Shown here: positions 23,481 to 31,714 of the stretch, piece after piece
Layout of the letters: each line of letters opens with the position of its first letter
How positions within the stretch are numbered: the stretch's first letter is position 1
Assembly: GCA_030634545.1 (NCBI GenBank)
Contig: DAOWAN010000012.1
Span: 1-34,022, forward strand
Direction: 5' to 3'
DNA length: 34,022 nt
Origin: Candidatus Nanohalarchaeota archaeon
GTDB taxonomy: Archaea; EX4484-52; B79-G9
Made by a program: the position numbers and the translations under genes
The notes under the pieces: model-generated
What the model saw: the letters and a program-made list of their open reading frames with translations, nothing else
Database searches by the model: none
What the model was told of the DNA's origin: nothing

Positions 23481-24794
23481 GTGAAAATACTTGTTGTTGG
23501 GAATAGTGCGCGTGCGCATATCATTGTTGAGACTCTTAAGAAGAGCAGGCATGAGCCTGAAATTTTTGCGTTTATGAGTGCGAAGAATCCGGGTATCATC
23601 AGGGTTGCTTCGGATTATGAGATTGGGAAGCTTGATGATACAGATGCTATTGTTGAATTTGCTAAGAGCGCGGAAGTTGATTTTGCGTTCATCTCTCCTG
23701 AGCTGCCGCTTTCAGCGGGGGTTGTGGATGCGCTTGCAGCGGTTGGTGTTGCTTCTGTGGGACCTGTCAAGGTGCTTGCAGGTCTTGAGTGCAGCAAGTC
23801 TTTTGTGCGCGAGCTGATGCATGAGTATGATCTTCCCGGCGGACCTCGGTTTAAGGTGTTTGGGTCTATTGATGGGGTGGAGGAGTTTATCGAGAGTCTT
23901 TCTGATACCGGATATGTGCTTAAGCCGGATGGGCTTACTGGAGGTAAGGGGGTTAAGGTGTCTGGTGAGCATGTTAATTCTATGGATGATGCGCTTGATT
24001 ATTGCAGAGAGGTCATAGCTACACATGGTCGGGTTGTGATTGAGGAGAAGTTTGTGGGTGAGGAGTTTAGTTTGCAGTCGTTTGTTGATGGGAAGAGTGT
24101 TTGCGATATGCCTTGCGTCCAAGACCATAAGAGGGCTTTTGCAGGTGATACTGGTCCGAATACCGGCGGGATGGGATCTTATAGTGGGGCAGAGGGGCTC
24201 CCGTTTCTTTCAAAGAAGGATGTTGATGATGCGCATGCTATCACTGTTGCGGTTATGAATGCTATGTTTGAGAAGTATGGTAAGTATTACAAGGGGATTA
24301 TGTATGGGGGGTTTATTGCGACGAAGGATGGTGTCAAACTGATTGAGTATAATGCGCGGCTGGGGGATCCTGAGGCTATGAATGTGCTGACTGTTTTGAA
24401 GACAGATCTGGTTGATATCTGCAGGGGGATTATTGAGGGGACTCTTGGGTCTATTGATGTTGAGTTTGATTGCAAGGCGACAGTGTGTAAGTATATTGTG
24501 CCTAGCGGGTATCCGGATAACCCACGTAGTGGCGATACAGTTGATGTTTCGGGGGTTGGGGCGGGGGCTAAAGTCTATTTTGCTTCTGTTGATGAGGTTG
24601 AAGGTAAGCTTGTTATGAGTTCGTCTAGGGCGCTTGCGCTTGTGGGGGTTGCGGATTGTATCTCTGATGCGGAGAGGGTTGTTGAGGATGGATGTGCGCA
24701 GGTGCGCGGGGATGTTCGGTATAGGAGTGATATTGGGACTGATGCGCTTGTTCTTAAAAGAGTTGAGCATATGCGCGAGGTTCTGGGGGAGTGA
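23481..24794 (+). CDS. purD: Phosphoribosylamine-glycine ligase (GAR synthetase)
   Basis: ATP-grasp enzyme joining glycine to phosphoribosylamine, step 2 of purine synthesis; 437 residues from a GTG with GAGGTGG upstream. It opens MKILVVGNSARAHIIVETL; the family's usual GSGGREHA loop is changed to GNSARAHI. LKPDGLTGGKGVKV is the ATP-grasp loop, VDGKSVCDMPCVQDHKRAFA follows, and then DTGPNTGGMGSYSG and the catalytic YNARLGDPEAMNVL. The last 40 residues are repeated as a stray fragment at 24943-25062. It follows purF by 171 nt with its own promoter signals. Confidence 0.95.
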   Translation: MKILVVGNSARAHIIVETLKKSRHEPEIFAFMSAKNPGIIRVASDYEIGKLDDTDAIVEFAKSAEVDFAFISPELPLSAGVVDALAAVGVASVGPVKVLAGLECSKSFVRELMHEYDLPGGPRFKVFGSIDGVEEFIESLSDTGYVLKPDGLTGGKGVKVSGEHVNSMDDALDYCREVIATHGRVVIEEKFVGEEFSLQSFVDGKSVCDMPCVQDHKRAFAGDTGPNTGGMGSYSGAEGLPFLSKKDVDDAHAITVAVMNAMFEKYGKYYKGIMYGGFIATKDGVKLIEYNARLGDPEAMNVLTVLKTDLVDICRGIIEGTLGSIDVEFDCKATVCKYIVPSGYPDNPRSGDTVDVSGVGAGAKVYFASVDEVEGKLVMSSSRALALVGVADCISDAERVVEDGCAQVRGDVRYRSDIGTDALVLKRVEHMREVLGE

Positions 24795-24942
24795 TGGATT
24801 CTAAATTTCCATATTTTATTCACTCCCTTATTTCTGAATCACCAGATAGCTCTCTCTTATACCAATCATGGTTCTTGAGTATGAGTGTTCATCGTTTATC
24901 CTGAATTATCATTGATTATAAGATATTTAAAGTTTATACTCA

Positions 24943-25062
24943 ATGCGAGGTGTCAGGCATCGGAGTGATTTCGGGACTGGTGCGCTTGTCGGGAAAAGGG
25001 TTTTGCATATGCGTCATGTTCCAGTCTTTATTGTCTTTGGTGTCTTCAGTGATGATCTGTGA
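24943..25062 (+). pseudogene. Duplicated fragment of the purD 3' end
   Basis: A 39-codon open frame, ATG to TGA. Its first 26 residues, containing VRHRSDFGTGALVGKRVLHM, align without gaps to the end of PurD, containing VRYRSDIGTDALVLKRVEHM. The DNA is also clearly similar to 24709-24785. The remaining 13 codons are unrelated. A TTTAAA box lies about 17 nt upstream, slightly close for a promoter. It is most likely a decayed partial duplication left by recombination. A small expressed protein is possible but unsupported. The rest of 24795-24942 shows nothing else that I recognise. Confidence 0.7.
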
Positions 25063-25105
25063 AGGGGTTTATGTGCTTGCGGCGCTTTTTTCCGGTTCAG
25101 ATAGA

Positions 25106-25166
25106 TTTATATAGTTTTGGCGCCAGAATAGTATGTATGAGGTACATTATGTACTCCATACATACT
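25106..25166 (+). promoter_or_regulatory. TATA box with 37-nt palindromic operator (PadR-like)
   Basis: TTTATATA (25106-25113) would place the transcript start near 25135. Over that point lies a near-perfect palindrome, 25130-25166. It has AGTATGTATG and CATACATACT as arms and GTACAT/ATGTAC inside, with one mismatched pair position (AG against TC order). The ATGT...ACAT halves are the kind of site bound by PadR-family repressors. The operon downstream ends with a PadR gene, so autoregulation is likely. Confidence 0.75.
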
Positions 25167-25187
25167 GATTGTTTTGTGTGAGCAGAT

Positions 25188-26588
25188 ATGAAATTTTATG
25201 ACAGGGAAAAGGAGCTTGAATTGCTTGACAGATGTTCGAAAACATCCGGGTTTGAGTTTATTGTAGTATCCGGGATGCGCAGGATTGGAAAGACGCGGCT
25301 TTTGCTTGAGTTTCTTTCAAAAAAGGATTATGCTTATGTCTTTGTTGCGAAGGATAAGACAATAACAGCATTTCTCAAAGATATTTCTGTTGATTTAGGT
25401 ATTCCTGAGTTTCACAGGATAACTGATCTTTTGCGCTACCTGTTTGAGACAAAGAAATATGTGTTTTTTGATGAATTCCAGAATTTTTATTATATGGATA
25501 AGTCCATATATTCTGATTTCCAGAAAATGATTGATGAATATAAGCAAAAAGGGAAGCAGACTTGCCTGTTTGTGAGCGGGTCAAGCTTTTCTTTAATGAG
25601 AAGAATATTTGCAGATTATTCGCATCCTCTTTACGGGAGGAAGGATGTGCAGATTGACCTAAAAGAGTTTGAGTTTCCTGTTATATGCAAGATTTTGCAG
25701 GATATGGGGGTTACGGATGCGGAAGAGATAATCAAATATTTTTCTGTGTTTGGAGGGGTTCCGAAATATTATGAAATTATTGAAAAACAGGAGGATAAGA
25801 ATTTCGAGAGATGTATTGTGAACCTGTTTTTCGGGGCGAAAACGTCTTTTCTTGCAGATGAAGGGAAGTCTGTTCTTGTTACTGAATTCGGGGGAGAATA
25901 TAAGACGTATTTCTCTGTGCTTGAGGCAATAGCGCAGGGGAGAACAAGACTAAATGAAATTGCAGGTATGTTTGAGAATAAGACAAATGTTGCTGCAAAA
26001 TATGTCGATATGTTAAGAAAAGAATATAATCTTGTTATGCGCCAGACCCCGATTCTCGATGACCCACGAAAATCGCGAGCAGGACTCTATAGGTTGAGGA
26101 GTCATTTTCTTGATTTCTGGTTCTTGTTTGTGAAGAGGTATGAAGGGTTTTATGAACAGGGAAGGATGGATGAGATAAAGAGTGTGTTTATTGAGAATTA
26201 CAATTCTTATGTCTCTTATATATTTGAGGATATAGCGCAAATGATGCTTGTAAAAAAGAAGCCATTTGAGTTTGATAAGATTGGCAGGCAGTGGGGAGTG
26301 TTTAAGGGAGTTAAAGGGCAGAATAGTTATGAAATTGATATTGTCGCTGTGAATGAAAAGACAATAGAGATAGGTTTTTTTGAGTGCAAGTGGAAAGATC
26401 TTAGTCGTAGGCAGGCGGTTGGCGTATTGGATGAATTGGAACAGAAAAGTGCTCATGTTGACTGGCATAAAGGTAATCGGACAGAATACTTTGGGCTCTT
26501 TGCGAAAAAAATAGAGGGCAAGGATGATTTGAGAAAAAATGGATTTTTTGCCTTTGATTTGGAGGATGTGATGTGTTATGAAAACTGA
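25188..26588 (+). CDS. Archaeal AAA-type ATPase with C-terminal nuclease-like domain
   Basis: Cytoplasmic protein of 466 residues of the archaeal ATPase/DUF234 family. Walker A is GMRRIGKT (29-36), Walker B is YVFFDEFQNF (about 91-100), and sensor-type VSGSSFSLM follows. A winged-helix region with RTRLNEIAGMF comes next. The C-terminal domain has YEIDIVAVN and IEIGFFECKWKD, which fits a PD-(D/E)xK nuclease core (Asp, Glu-x-Lys). Members are widespread in archaea with unknown cellular role, often suspected in mobile or stress functions. It overlaps the PadR gene by 11 nt, and both sit behind the palindromic operator. Confidence 0.88.
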   Translation: MKFYDREKELELLDRCSKTSGFEFIVVSGMRRIGKTRLLLEFLSKKDYAYVFVAKDKTITAFLKDISVDLGIPEFHRITDLLRYLFETKKYVFFDEFQNFYYMDKSIYSDFQKMIDEYKQKGKQTCLFVSGSSFSLMRRIFADYSHPLYGRKDVQIDLKEFEFPVICKILQDMGVTDAEEIIKYFSVFGGVPKYYEIIEKQEDKNFERCIVNLFFGAKTSFLADEGKSVLVTEFGGEYKTYFSVLEAIAQGRTRLNEIAGMFENKTNVAAKYVDMLRKEYNLVMRQTPILDDPRKSRAGLYRLRSHFLDFWFLFVKRYEGFYEQGRMDEIKSVFIENYNSYVSYIFEDIAQMMLVKKKPFEFDKIGRQWGVFKGVKGQNSYEIDIVAVNEKTIEIGFFECKWKDLSRRQAVGVLDELEQKSAHVDWHKGNRTEYFGLFAKKIEGKDDLRKNGFFAFDLEDVMCYEN

Positions 26589-26892
26589 GGAGTCTTTTTT
26601 GACTAACCTGACGAAATTGTATGTGCTTGTGGCGCTGCATAAGTCACCTAAGCATGGGTATGAGTTGATGTCGGATTTTTTGAAGATTACAGGGAAGAAT
26701 CTTAGTGCTGGGCAGGTTTATCCGCTTTTGAATAGCATGCATAAGAAGGGGCTTGTGGATGTCAGTTCTGCTTATGAGGGGCAGAGAGAGAGGAAGGTTT
26801 ATAGTCTTACAGATAAAGGAATTAAGTTCAGGGAGACTGTGCTTGGACAGCTTAAGGATTTGCTTGCTTATGGCGGGGTTTCTTTGTCGTGA
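26578..26892 (+). CDS. PadR-family transcriptional regulator
   Basis: Winged-helix repressor of 104 residues, the short PadR form. LYVLVALHKSPKHGYELMSD is the hallmark N-terminal stretch. GQVYPLLNSMHKKGLVDV is the recognition helix region, and RERKVYSLTDKG forms the wing. The C-terminal helix is short and ends GGVSLS. It is coupled to the ATPase gene by an 11-nt overlap. It probably binds the palindrome at 25130-25166, repressing both genes; the inducing signal is unknown. It ends 6 nt from the convergent RelE gene. Confidence 0.88.
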   Translation: MKTEESFLTNLTKLYVLVALHKSPKHGYELMSDFLKITGKNLSAGQVYPLLNSMHKKGLVDVSSAYEGQRERKVYSLTDKGIKFRETVLGQLKDLLAYGGVSLS

Positions 26893-26898
26893 TGAGTG

Positions 26899-27159
26899 TC
26901 ATGCATAAACTCGTGATCTTTTGTCTATTTTGACGATTCCTATTATGTTGCGGTTATGGTTTACATCATAGAGTATTCGATAATGCCCTACGCGGACACG
27001 GTACAATTTGTCCTGCGAAGGTTCAATTCTTTTTGAATCGTGCAAAACAGGCTGTTTCTGTAAGCAATTAATTTTATCCAATAGTCTTTTAACAAGAATC
27101 TTATCTGCATTTTTTAGAAATCGAACTGCCTGTTTTGAATATTTGATATCCAACATCAT
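26899..27159 (-). CDS. RelE/ParE-type toxin
   Basis: Small basic protein of 86 residues (85 if the second ATG at 27156 is used). It shows the RelE fold pattern. The opening strand is LDIKYSKQAVRFLKN and the helical middle is RLLDKINCLQKQP. RVRVGHYRILYDV and IIGIVKIDKRSRVY hold the basic and aromatic residues of mRNA-cleaving RelE toxins. Its ATG overlaps the stop of the upstream antitoxin gene (ATGA), the normal order antitoxin then toxin. Predicted to cleave mRNA in the ribosome when unbound. Confidence 0.88.
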   Translation of the reverse strand: MMLDIKYSKQAVRFLKNADKILVKRLLDKINCLQKQPVLHDSKRIEPSQDKLYRVRVGHYRILYDVNHNRNIIGIVKIDKRSRVYA

Positions 27160-27359
27160 AATCCCAGTTCCTTTTTAAGTTGTTCATGGGATGTTAATTT
27201 GCCGGTCTTTTTTTCTTTTTTGTATTCCTGTAGGACATGGTAATCGTCTTCGCTCATAATGCTGTCCTGATCAACCATGTGTTTTTTTATGTAGTTGATA
27301 TCTTGTCTGATTGCCTCTAATTCATGCACTATTTTTTCTTCTAATGCTGTTTCAGACAT
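27156..27359 (-). CDS. RelE-associated antitoxin
   Basis: Acidic, mostly helical protein of 67 residues, starting MSETALEEKIVHELEAIRQD. The middle EDDYHVLQEYKKEKKTG and end LTSHEQLKKELGL resemble antitoxins found beside archaeal RelE genes. Its C-terminal helix would wrap the toxin. It overlaps the toxin start by 3 nt. No clear DNA-binding domain is visible, so repression of the operon may need the complex. Assignment relies chiefly on the pairing. Confidence 0.75.
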   Translation of the reverse strand: MSETALEEKIVHELEAIRQDINYIKKHMVDQDSIMSEDDYHVLQEYKKEKKTGKLTSHEQLKKELGL

Positions 27360-27423
27360 GCTTATGAATAGACTCTTTATTTATTTAAATATTCTGATTT
27401 TGTTTAGAAAAATATCTGAAGAT

Positions 27424-28938
27424 TTAGTCTGATTTAGGGCGCCAGACCCTCACAACTTTATCCTTCCTCTTATACTCTTCAATTGTCCTTTTAATGCTCT
27501 TCGGCAAAATCTCTTCCAGTTTACCTGCATGACCGATTAACTTGTTCAGGTCTTTTGTGAGGTTGTTGCTTAGGTTGTTATACAGGTCGGGGTCTGAGTA
27601 GATGAGACCTTTTTCGAGACGGTGGTATGCTGTGGTTCCTTTTGGCGCAAGAACAATATATCCTCGTTTCTCTTTCAGTAGTTCAGAGTAGGTGTTCATC
27701 CCGAGGTACACTTTTTTTATGTCTGCGAAGTACACGCCGCCCTTTTTCTGGCTGGGGTCAAGGATCAGCATCTCGTCTCCTCTTACGGAGAAACATACAG
27801 AGTAGTGGGCTTTTAGGGCTTCAGGAAAGAGGAAGCTTTTCTTGTAGTCAATGATGATCAATGCCTTGTTGTCAAGCCATGTCTTTAGCTCCAGTTTGAG
27901 GTCGTTGATCCTGTCAATGCTTACCCATGCGCCTTTTACTTTGTTTTCTGTTAGTTTTTCAATTGTGTTTATCAGGTCTTTGGGGTGTGTCCCGCCAGGG
28001 ATTGTTGCCCCGTCCAGTCTTTTCTGCGGTGGGACTATGGTTTTTGCCATCTGTCCGAATTCTTCCTGGGTTATGTCGTATCCGAATATCTTTAAGACCA
28101 TTGATGCTGAAGCAGGTCCGCAGTAGCTTGGATTTTGTGCAAGGAAGTGATTTTTTATTTTTTCAAGGGTTGCAAGATCGTAGATTATTTCTTTGTATTG
28201 CAATTGTTCACCATATAATTTTTTGTATGGAACGAATACACTGAAATCGCTTTTTGATTTCAGGATGAGACCCTCTGTCTTTAGTGCCTCGATTATGCAT
28301 GTGTTTTCTTTTATTTTGACCTGCTCCCCGACTCTAAGGAAATTCATGTTTTTCAGGTATATTCCTGCGAAATAGTTTTCTATGAATGGCTTCAGACCCA
28401 CGAATAACAGGACGAGGCAGAATATCAATGCAGGATATAAGATGCTTCTGAAGAAAGTGATTGTATAGTCCATGTTTATGCCGAGTGAGTTTAGGGCAAG
28501 GAGTGAGAATATGATGTATAATGTGTATTTTAGGAGATGCAGCAGGTTTGAGAGGGATTGTTCCTGCTCATATTCTTTGACTAGGTTCTTTATCCCACTT
28601 GTGGAGATGAATTTGTCAAGGAAGTAGAATATCACTTTTACGATAAGAATTATCAGTACGCCAAGCAGTATTACAGACAAAATAAACGGGATATAAGCAT
28701 AAATCTCAAAAAGGGTTGTTTCTTTTATGTTTATTTTCAGGAAACTCAGGGCAATAATGATTGAGAGGATGTTTATTATAAGACCATAGATGTGAGCTAA
28801 CTGCACTCTTTCCAATCTTGCTTTGTATTTTTTTCGCCAGAGAGAGGTTATTATCTTTTCCCCTAATTTGGAGAGTGTGAATCCGGCTATGAGTATGATG
28901 AAGCAGATTACTATTTTGTATGTGGTTTCGTCTAGCAT
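27424..28938 (-). CDS. MscS-like membrane protein fused to a C39-type peptidase domain
   Basis: Protein of 504 residues with two unlike parts. Residues 1-190 contain about five membrane helices ending in an MscS-type pore region, GLKPFIENYFAGIYLKNMNF. MscS beta-domain features follow (VGEQVKIKENTCIIEALKTEG, FVPYKKLYGEQ) to about 245. Residues 265-430 are a papain-like C39/double-glycine peptidase domain with Cys273 in PSYCGPASASM, His378 in AHYSVCF and Asp394 in LILDPSQKKGG. The last 70 residues are helical and basic. In MscS the beta domain is cytoplasmic, so the peptidase would face the cytosol (inference). Substrate unknown. A related plain MscS gene is nearby at 30418-31509. Confidence 0.8.
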   Translation of the reverse strand: MLDETTYKIVICFIILIAGFTLSKLGEKIITSLWRKKYKARLERVQLAHIYGLIINILSIIIALSFLKINIKETTLFEIYAYIPFILSVILLGVLIILIVKVIFYFLDKFISTSGIKNLVKEYEQEQSLSNLLHLLKYTLYIIFSLLALNSLGINMDYTITFFRSILYPALIFCLVLLFVGLKPFIENYFAGIYLKNMNFLRVGEQVKIKENTCIIEALKTEGLILKSKSDFSVFVPYKKLYGEQLQYKEIIYDLATLEKIKNHFLAQNPSYCGPASASMVLKIFGYDITQEEFGQMAKTIVPPQKRLDGATIPGGTHPKDLINTIEKLTENKVKGAWVSIDRINDLKLELKTWLDNKALIIIDYKKSFLFPEALKAHYSVCFSVRGDEMLILDPSQKKGGVYFADIKKVYLGMNTYSELLKEKRGYIVLAPKGTTAYHRLEKGLIYSDPDLYNNLSNNLTKDLNKLIGHAGKLEEILPKSIKRTIEEYKRKDKVVRVWRPKSD

Positions 28939-29010
28939 AAGAATTTGTTGCAGACTAAAGTTTAAAAAGATAATAAAAATAAAATTGAAAAGAATTCGCA
29001 GATTTTGTAT

Positions 29011-29184
29011 TTAGTATATTTCGTCGTCGTCTGGCTCTAATGTGTCTTCTTCTTTGTCTTCATCTGATTTTTCGTCGTAGTCGAATACTTCGTCAAAGCT
29101 GAATTTTGCGCCGCAGGGGCATTTTTCCGGAGGTGCTTCTTCTTCAACTGTGTTTCCGCATTCTGAACATCTGAATACTGTCAT
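29011..29184 (-). CDS. Small acidic zinc-ribbon protein, 57 residues
   Basis: Starts MTVFRCSECGN, with a GGTGA ribosome site 8 nt upstream of the ATG at 29184. Two Cys pairs (CSEC at 6-9 and CPCG at 22-25) should bind one zinc or iron in a rubredoxin-like knuckle. The C-terminal half is almost wholly Asp/Glu (DEKSDEDKEEDTLEPDDDE). It lies 87 nt downstream of the PAN-like ATPase gene on the same strand, possibly in the same transcript. Function unknown; an adaptor or RNA-polymerase-associated role are guesses only. Confidence 0.75.
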   Translation of the reverse strand: MTVFRCSECGNTVEEEAPPEKCPCGAKFSFDEVFDYDEKSDEDKEEDTLEPDDDEIY

Positions 29185-29271
29185 GAGTTATCACCTTTTA
29201 GAAAAGTTTGACAGTTAACTTTAAATAGTTTATGGTGTCTTTTGCTCTGATAAAGTGGTTTGCTCAATGCG

Positions 29272-30408
29272 TTATCCATACATCCTGTGATTGTTATGGT
29301 TTTTTTCGTCTCTTTTTACTTTTTTTATGGCGGATGTGAAATCTTGCGTGTTTATGATGTGGCGGTTCTCTCTTATCGCGAAGTAGCCGGCTTCGGTGCA
29401 TGCTGATTTTATCTGGGCACCTGACAGACCTTTGCTTGCATGGGAGAGTTCTTTCAGATTTATGTCTTTTTGAAGGTGCATTTTTGAGGTGTGTATCTTG
29501 TATATCTCATGTATTCCTTCTTTTCCGGGTGTTGGGACTTCGAGGATACGGTCTAATCTCCCGGGTCTTATGATTGCCGGGTCGAGGATGTCGAGGCGGT
29601 TTGTTGCGCCGATGACTTTTACGTTGCCGAGGTGCTTGAAGCCGTCTATTTCTGAGAGGAGCTGCATGAATGTGCGCTGGACTTCTCTTTCGCCTGATGT
29701 GCCGACTTCTATTCTTTTTGCGGCGATTGCATCTAGTTCGTCTATGAATATGATTGAGGGTGCCTTTTCTTTTGCAAGCGCGAAGATGGATTTTACGAAT
29801 TTTGCACCTTCGCCTATGAATTTCTGGACTAGTTCAGAGCCGACTATCTCTATGAATGTTGATTGTGTGTTTGTTGCTACTGCTTTTGCAAGCAATGTCT
29901 TTCCTGTACCGGGCGGACCATGGAGAAGCATGCCTTTTGGCGGTTCAATACCTACTTTTTCGAATATTTCAGGGTTTAGCAGGGGGAGTTCTATCACTTC
30001 TTTTATCTCGTTTATCTGCTCATCCAGACCGCCTATGTTTTTCCAGTCAATGTGCGGTTTTTCGCAGATTATGTAGTTTGATACGTCAAAGTGTTTTGAG
30101 ATGCCGATTATTCGCACGACAGTGAGTGATTTCTGTTCCACAAGAACGCGGTCGTCAGGCTTTAGTTTGTGTTTTATGTCATCTGCAATATTGACGCAGA
30201 ATTCGCCAGTGTTCAGCCGAATGACTACTTCATCGGGTGTTATGATGTCTATAACGTTTGCGACAATGTAGGGTGCTGTTTTGTATTTGTCCAGTTCGGT
30301 TTTGAGGTCTTCTATTGTGTTTCTCAGTATGTCGTTTTCCTCGTCCGGGGTCAATGCCGAGAGATTAAGGTCTCCTGCATTAAGCGGTTCTGTGTTTGTT
30401 GTTGTCAT
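29272..30408 (-). CDS. Proteasome-activating nucleotidase-like AAA ATPase
   Basis: Hexameric AAA unfoldase of 378 residues. A short N-terminal coiled coil (about 20-40, EENDILRNTIEDLKTELDKY) leads to an OB domain (about 50-110) and the ATPase. Walker A is GPPGTGKT, Walker B is IIFIDELDAIA, the arginine-finger region is GATNRLDILDPAIIRPGRLD, and sensor 2 is KGLSGAQIKSACTEAG. The C-terminus is MYG, a fit to the HbYX motif that opens the 20S proteasome gate, so PAN function is likely. GGTGA lies 5 nt before ATG 30408; the upstream GTG is inside that site. It starts just after the MscS gene ends. Confidence 0.92.
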   Translation of the reverse strand: MTTTNTEPLNAGDLNLSALTPDEENDILRNTIEDLKTELDKYKTAPYIVANVIDIITPDEVVIRLNTGEFCVNIADDIKHKLKPDDRVLVEQKSLTVVRIIGISKHFDVSNYIICEKPHIDWKNIGGLDEQINEIKEVIELPLLNPEIFEKVGIEPPKGMLLHGPPGTGKTLLAKAVATNTQSTFIEIVGSELVQKFIGEGAKFVKSIFALAKEKAPSIIFIDELDAIAAKRIEVGTSGEREVQRTFMQLLSEIDGFKHLGNVKVIGATNRLDILDPAIIRPGRLDRILEVPTPGKEGIHEIYKIHTSKMHLQKDINLKELSHASKGLSGAQIKSACTEAGYFAIRENRHIINTQDFTSAIKKVKRDEKNHNNHRMYG

Positions 30409-30417
30409 AATTATCAC

Positions 30418-31509
30418 CTATTTTACTGTGTAGATTGTCTGGGTTGGGAATGGTATATCTATGCCTTCTTTTTTGAATTCTTTGTCTATGCCCATGTTTA
30501 GCTGGTCGGTTACTGTTCCTTTTAATTCCGGGTTGTCTACCCATGTGATTAGAAGAAAGTTGAGGCTGAAGTCGCCGTGCTCTATGAAGAGGACGACTGG
30601 CTTTGGCTTGTCTTTTACTTGAGGGATGCTATTTGCGATTTTCAATAGTGTTTTTTTGACTTTTGCAACGTCTGAGCCGTAGCTGACACCGAGGCGCAGT
30701 TTGACTTTCATGCGGGAGCGGGGTGCGTGGTAGTTTACTATCTTTGAGTTGGCGATGGTGTTGTTTGGCACCACTATAAGTGTCTCGTCGAGTGTCAGTA
30801 TTCTTGTGCTCCTGAGACCTATCTCTTTTACGTCCCCGTATTCGCCGCCGTCGAGCTGTATCCTGTCGCCGACTTTGAATGGCTTGTCAAAGTAGACTGA
30901 GATGCCGCCGAAGAGGTGGGATAGTGTGTCTTTTGCTGCAAATGCTATTGCAAATCCTGCTATGCCTGCGGATGCGAGAATCGGGGTTATCTCTATGTTC
31001 CATATGCTCAGAGCCATCATGATTCCTATCATACAGATAAGGACTTTCGCAAGGTTGCTGAAGAGGGGAAGCATTTCGTCGTCAAGGGTTGATTTGGTTT
31101 TGGATGCTACATGTCCTATGACGTCGTGGATGAGTATTGTTGCTATTTTTATGGATGCTACGGTCCAGATTATGACTATGAGCGTTTTTATTATGTTGAT
31201 GATGGTTGCCATGAATGCTTCGAGTGCAGTTATCATCCCGAATGAGATTATTATGCCTATGAGTGCTACGGTTGCGAATATGGGGGTCTTCAGTGCATTG
31301 AGAATTTTGTCGTCTACTTCTGTTTTGGTTTTTGATGCGAGTCTTAAGAATATTTTTTCGAATATCATGTCTGTCAGTTTTGCAAGTATTATGAAGATGC
31401 AAAGGACTGCGAGGCTTGCTATGAATTGCAGCTGGGTTTCGCCGAAATAACCGTCTGTGAGTGTGTTTACCTGGTCGGTTACAAGGCTTGTGAAAGAGAG
31501 GGTTATCAT
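30418..31509 (-). CDS. Small-conductance mechanosensitive channel (MscS family)
   Basis: Membrane channel of 363 residues that opens on membrane tension to release solutes. Several N-terminal helices precede the pore helix GIAGFAIAFAAKDTLSHLFGG. Then comes YFDKPFKVGDRIQLDGGEYG, the beta domain LRSTRILTLDETLIVVPNNT, and a C-terminal alpha/beta domain ending DIPFPTQTIYTVK. All are canonical MscS features. A reverse-strand TATA box CTATATAAAAC (about 31530-31540) lies 26 nt before the ATG, so the mRNA is leaderless. The PAN-like gene follows within 10 nt, so the two are probably co-transcribed. The gap 31510-31714 holds the promoter and nothing else clear. Confidence 0.93.
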   Translation of the reverse strand: MITLSFTSLVTDQVNTLTDGYFGETQLQFIASLAVLCIFIILAKLTDMIFEKIFLRLASKTKTEVDDKILNALKTPIFATVALIGIIISFGMITALEAFMATIINIIKTLIVIIWTVASIKIATILIHDVIGHVASKTKSTLDDEMLPLFSNLAKVLICMIGIMMALSIWNIEITPILASAGIAGFAIAFAAKDTLSHLFGGISVYFDKPFKVGDRIQLDGGEYGDVKEIGLRSTRILTLDETLIVVPNNTIANSKIVNYHAPRSRMKVKLRLGVSYGSDVAKVKKTLLKIANSIPQVKDKPKPVVLFIEHGDFSLNFLLITWVDNPELKGTVTDQLNMGIDKEFKKEGIDIPFPTQTIYTVK

Positions 31510-31714
31510 GGGTAGATTATGGGATAAATTGTTTTATATAGTTTTTGTGGGGTGTTGGGCTTTTTGTGCGGGTTCTTTTAATGTGGTTTATGGCTGATTT
31601 CAATTGTTGGGTTATCTTGGATCTGGTAGTTCTAAGTTATTTTGCATCTCGGTGAGTGTGGAATTAATGCTGTTGAATAACTCCTTCTAAAATTGATAGT
31701 TTTTTTGCGTTTGT

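Noticed and set aside
21022-24770. Long reverse-strand ORFs opposite the purine genes
   Set aside because: Strong codon bias toward G and T in the real genes leaves the other strand free of stops. The translations are Arg/His/Ile-rich with no family features.
31600-31690. Small reverse-strand coding tail before the 404-residue gene's 3' side
   Set aside because: Only about 25 open codons without a start codon; chance is a sufficient explanation.
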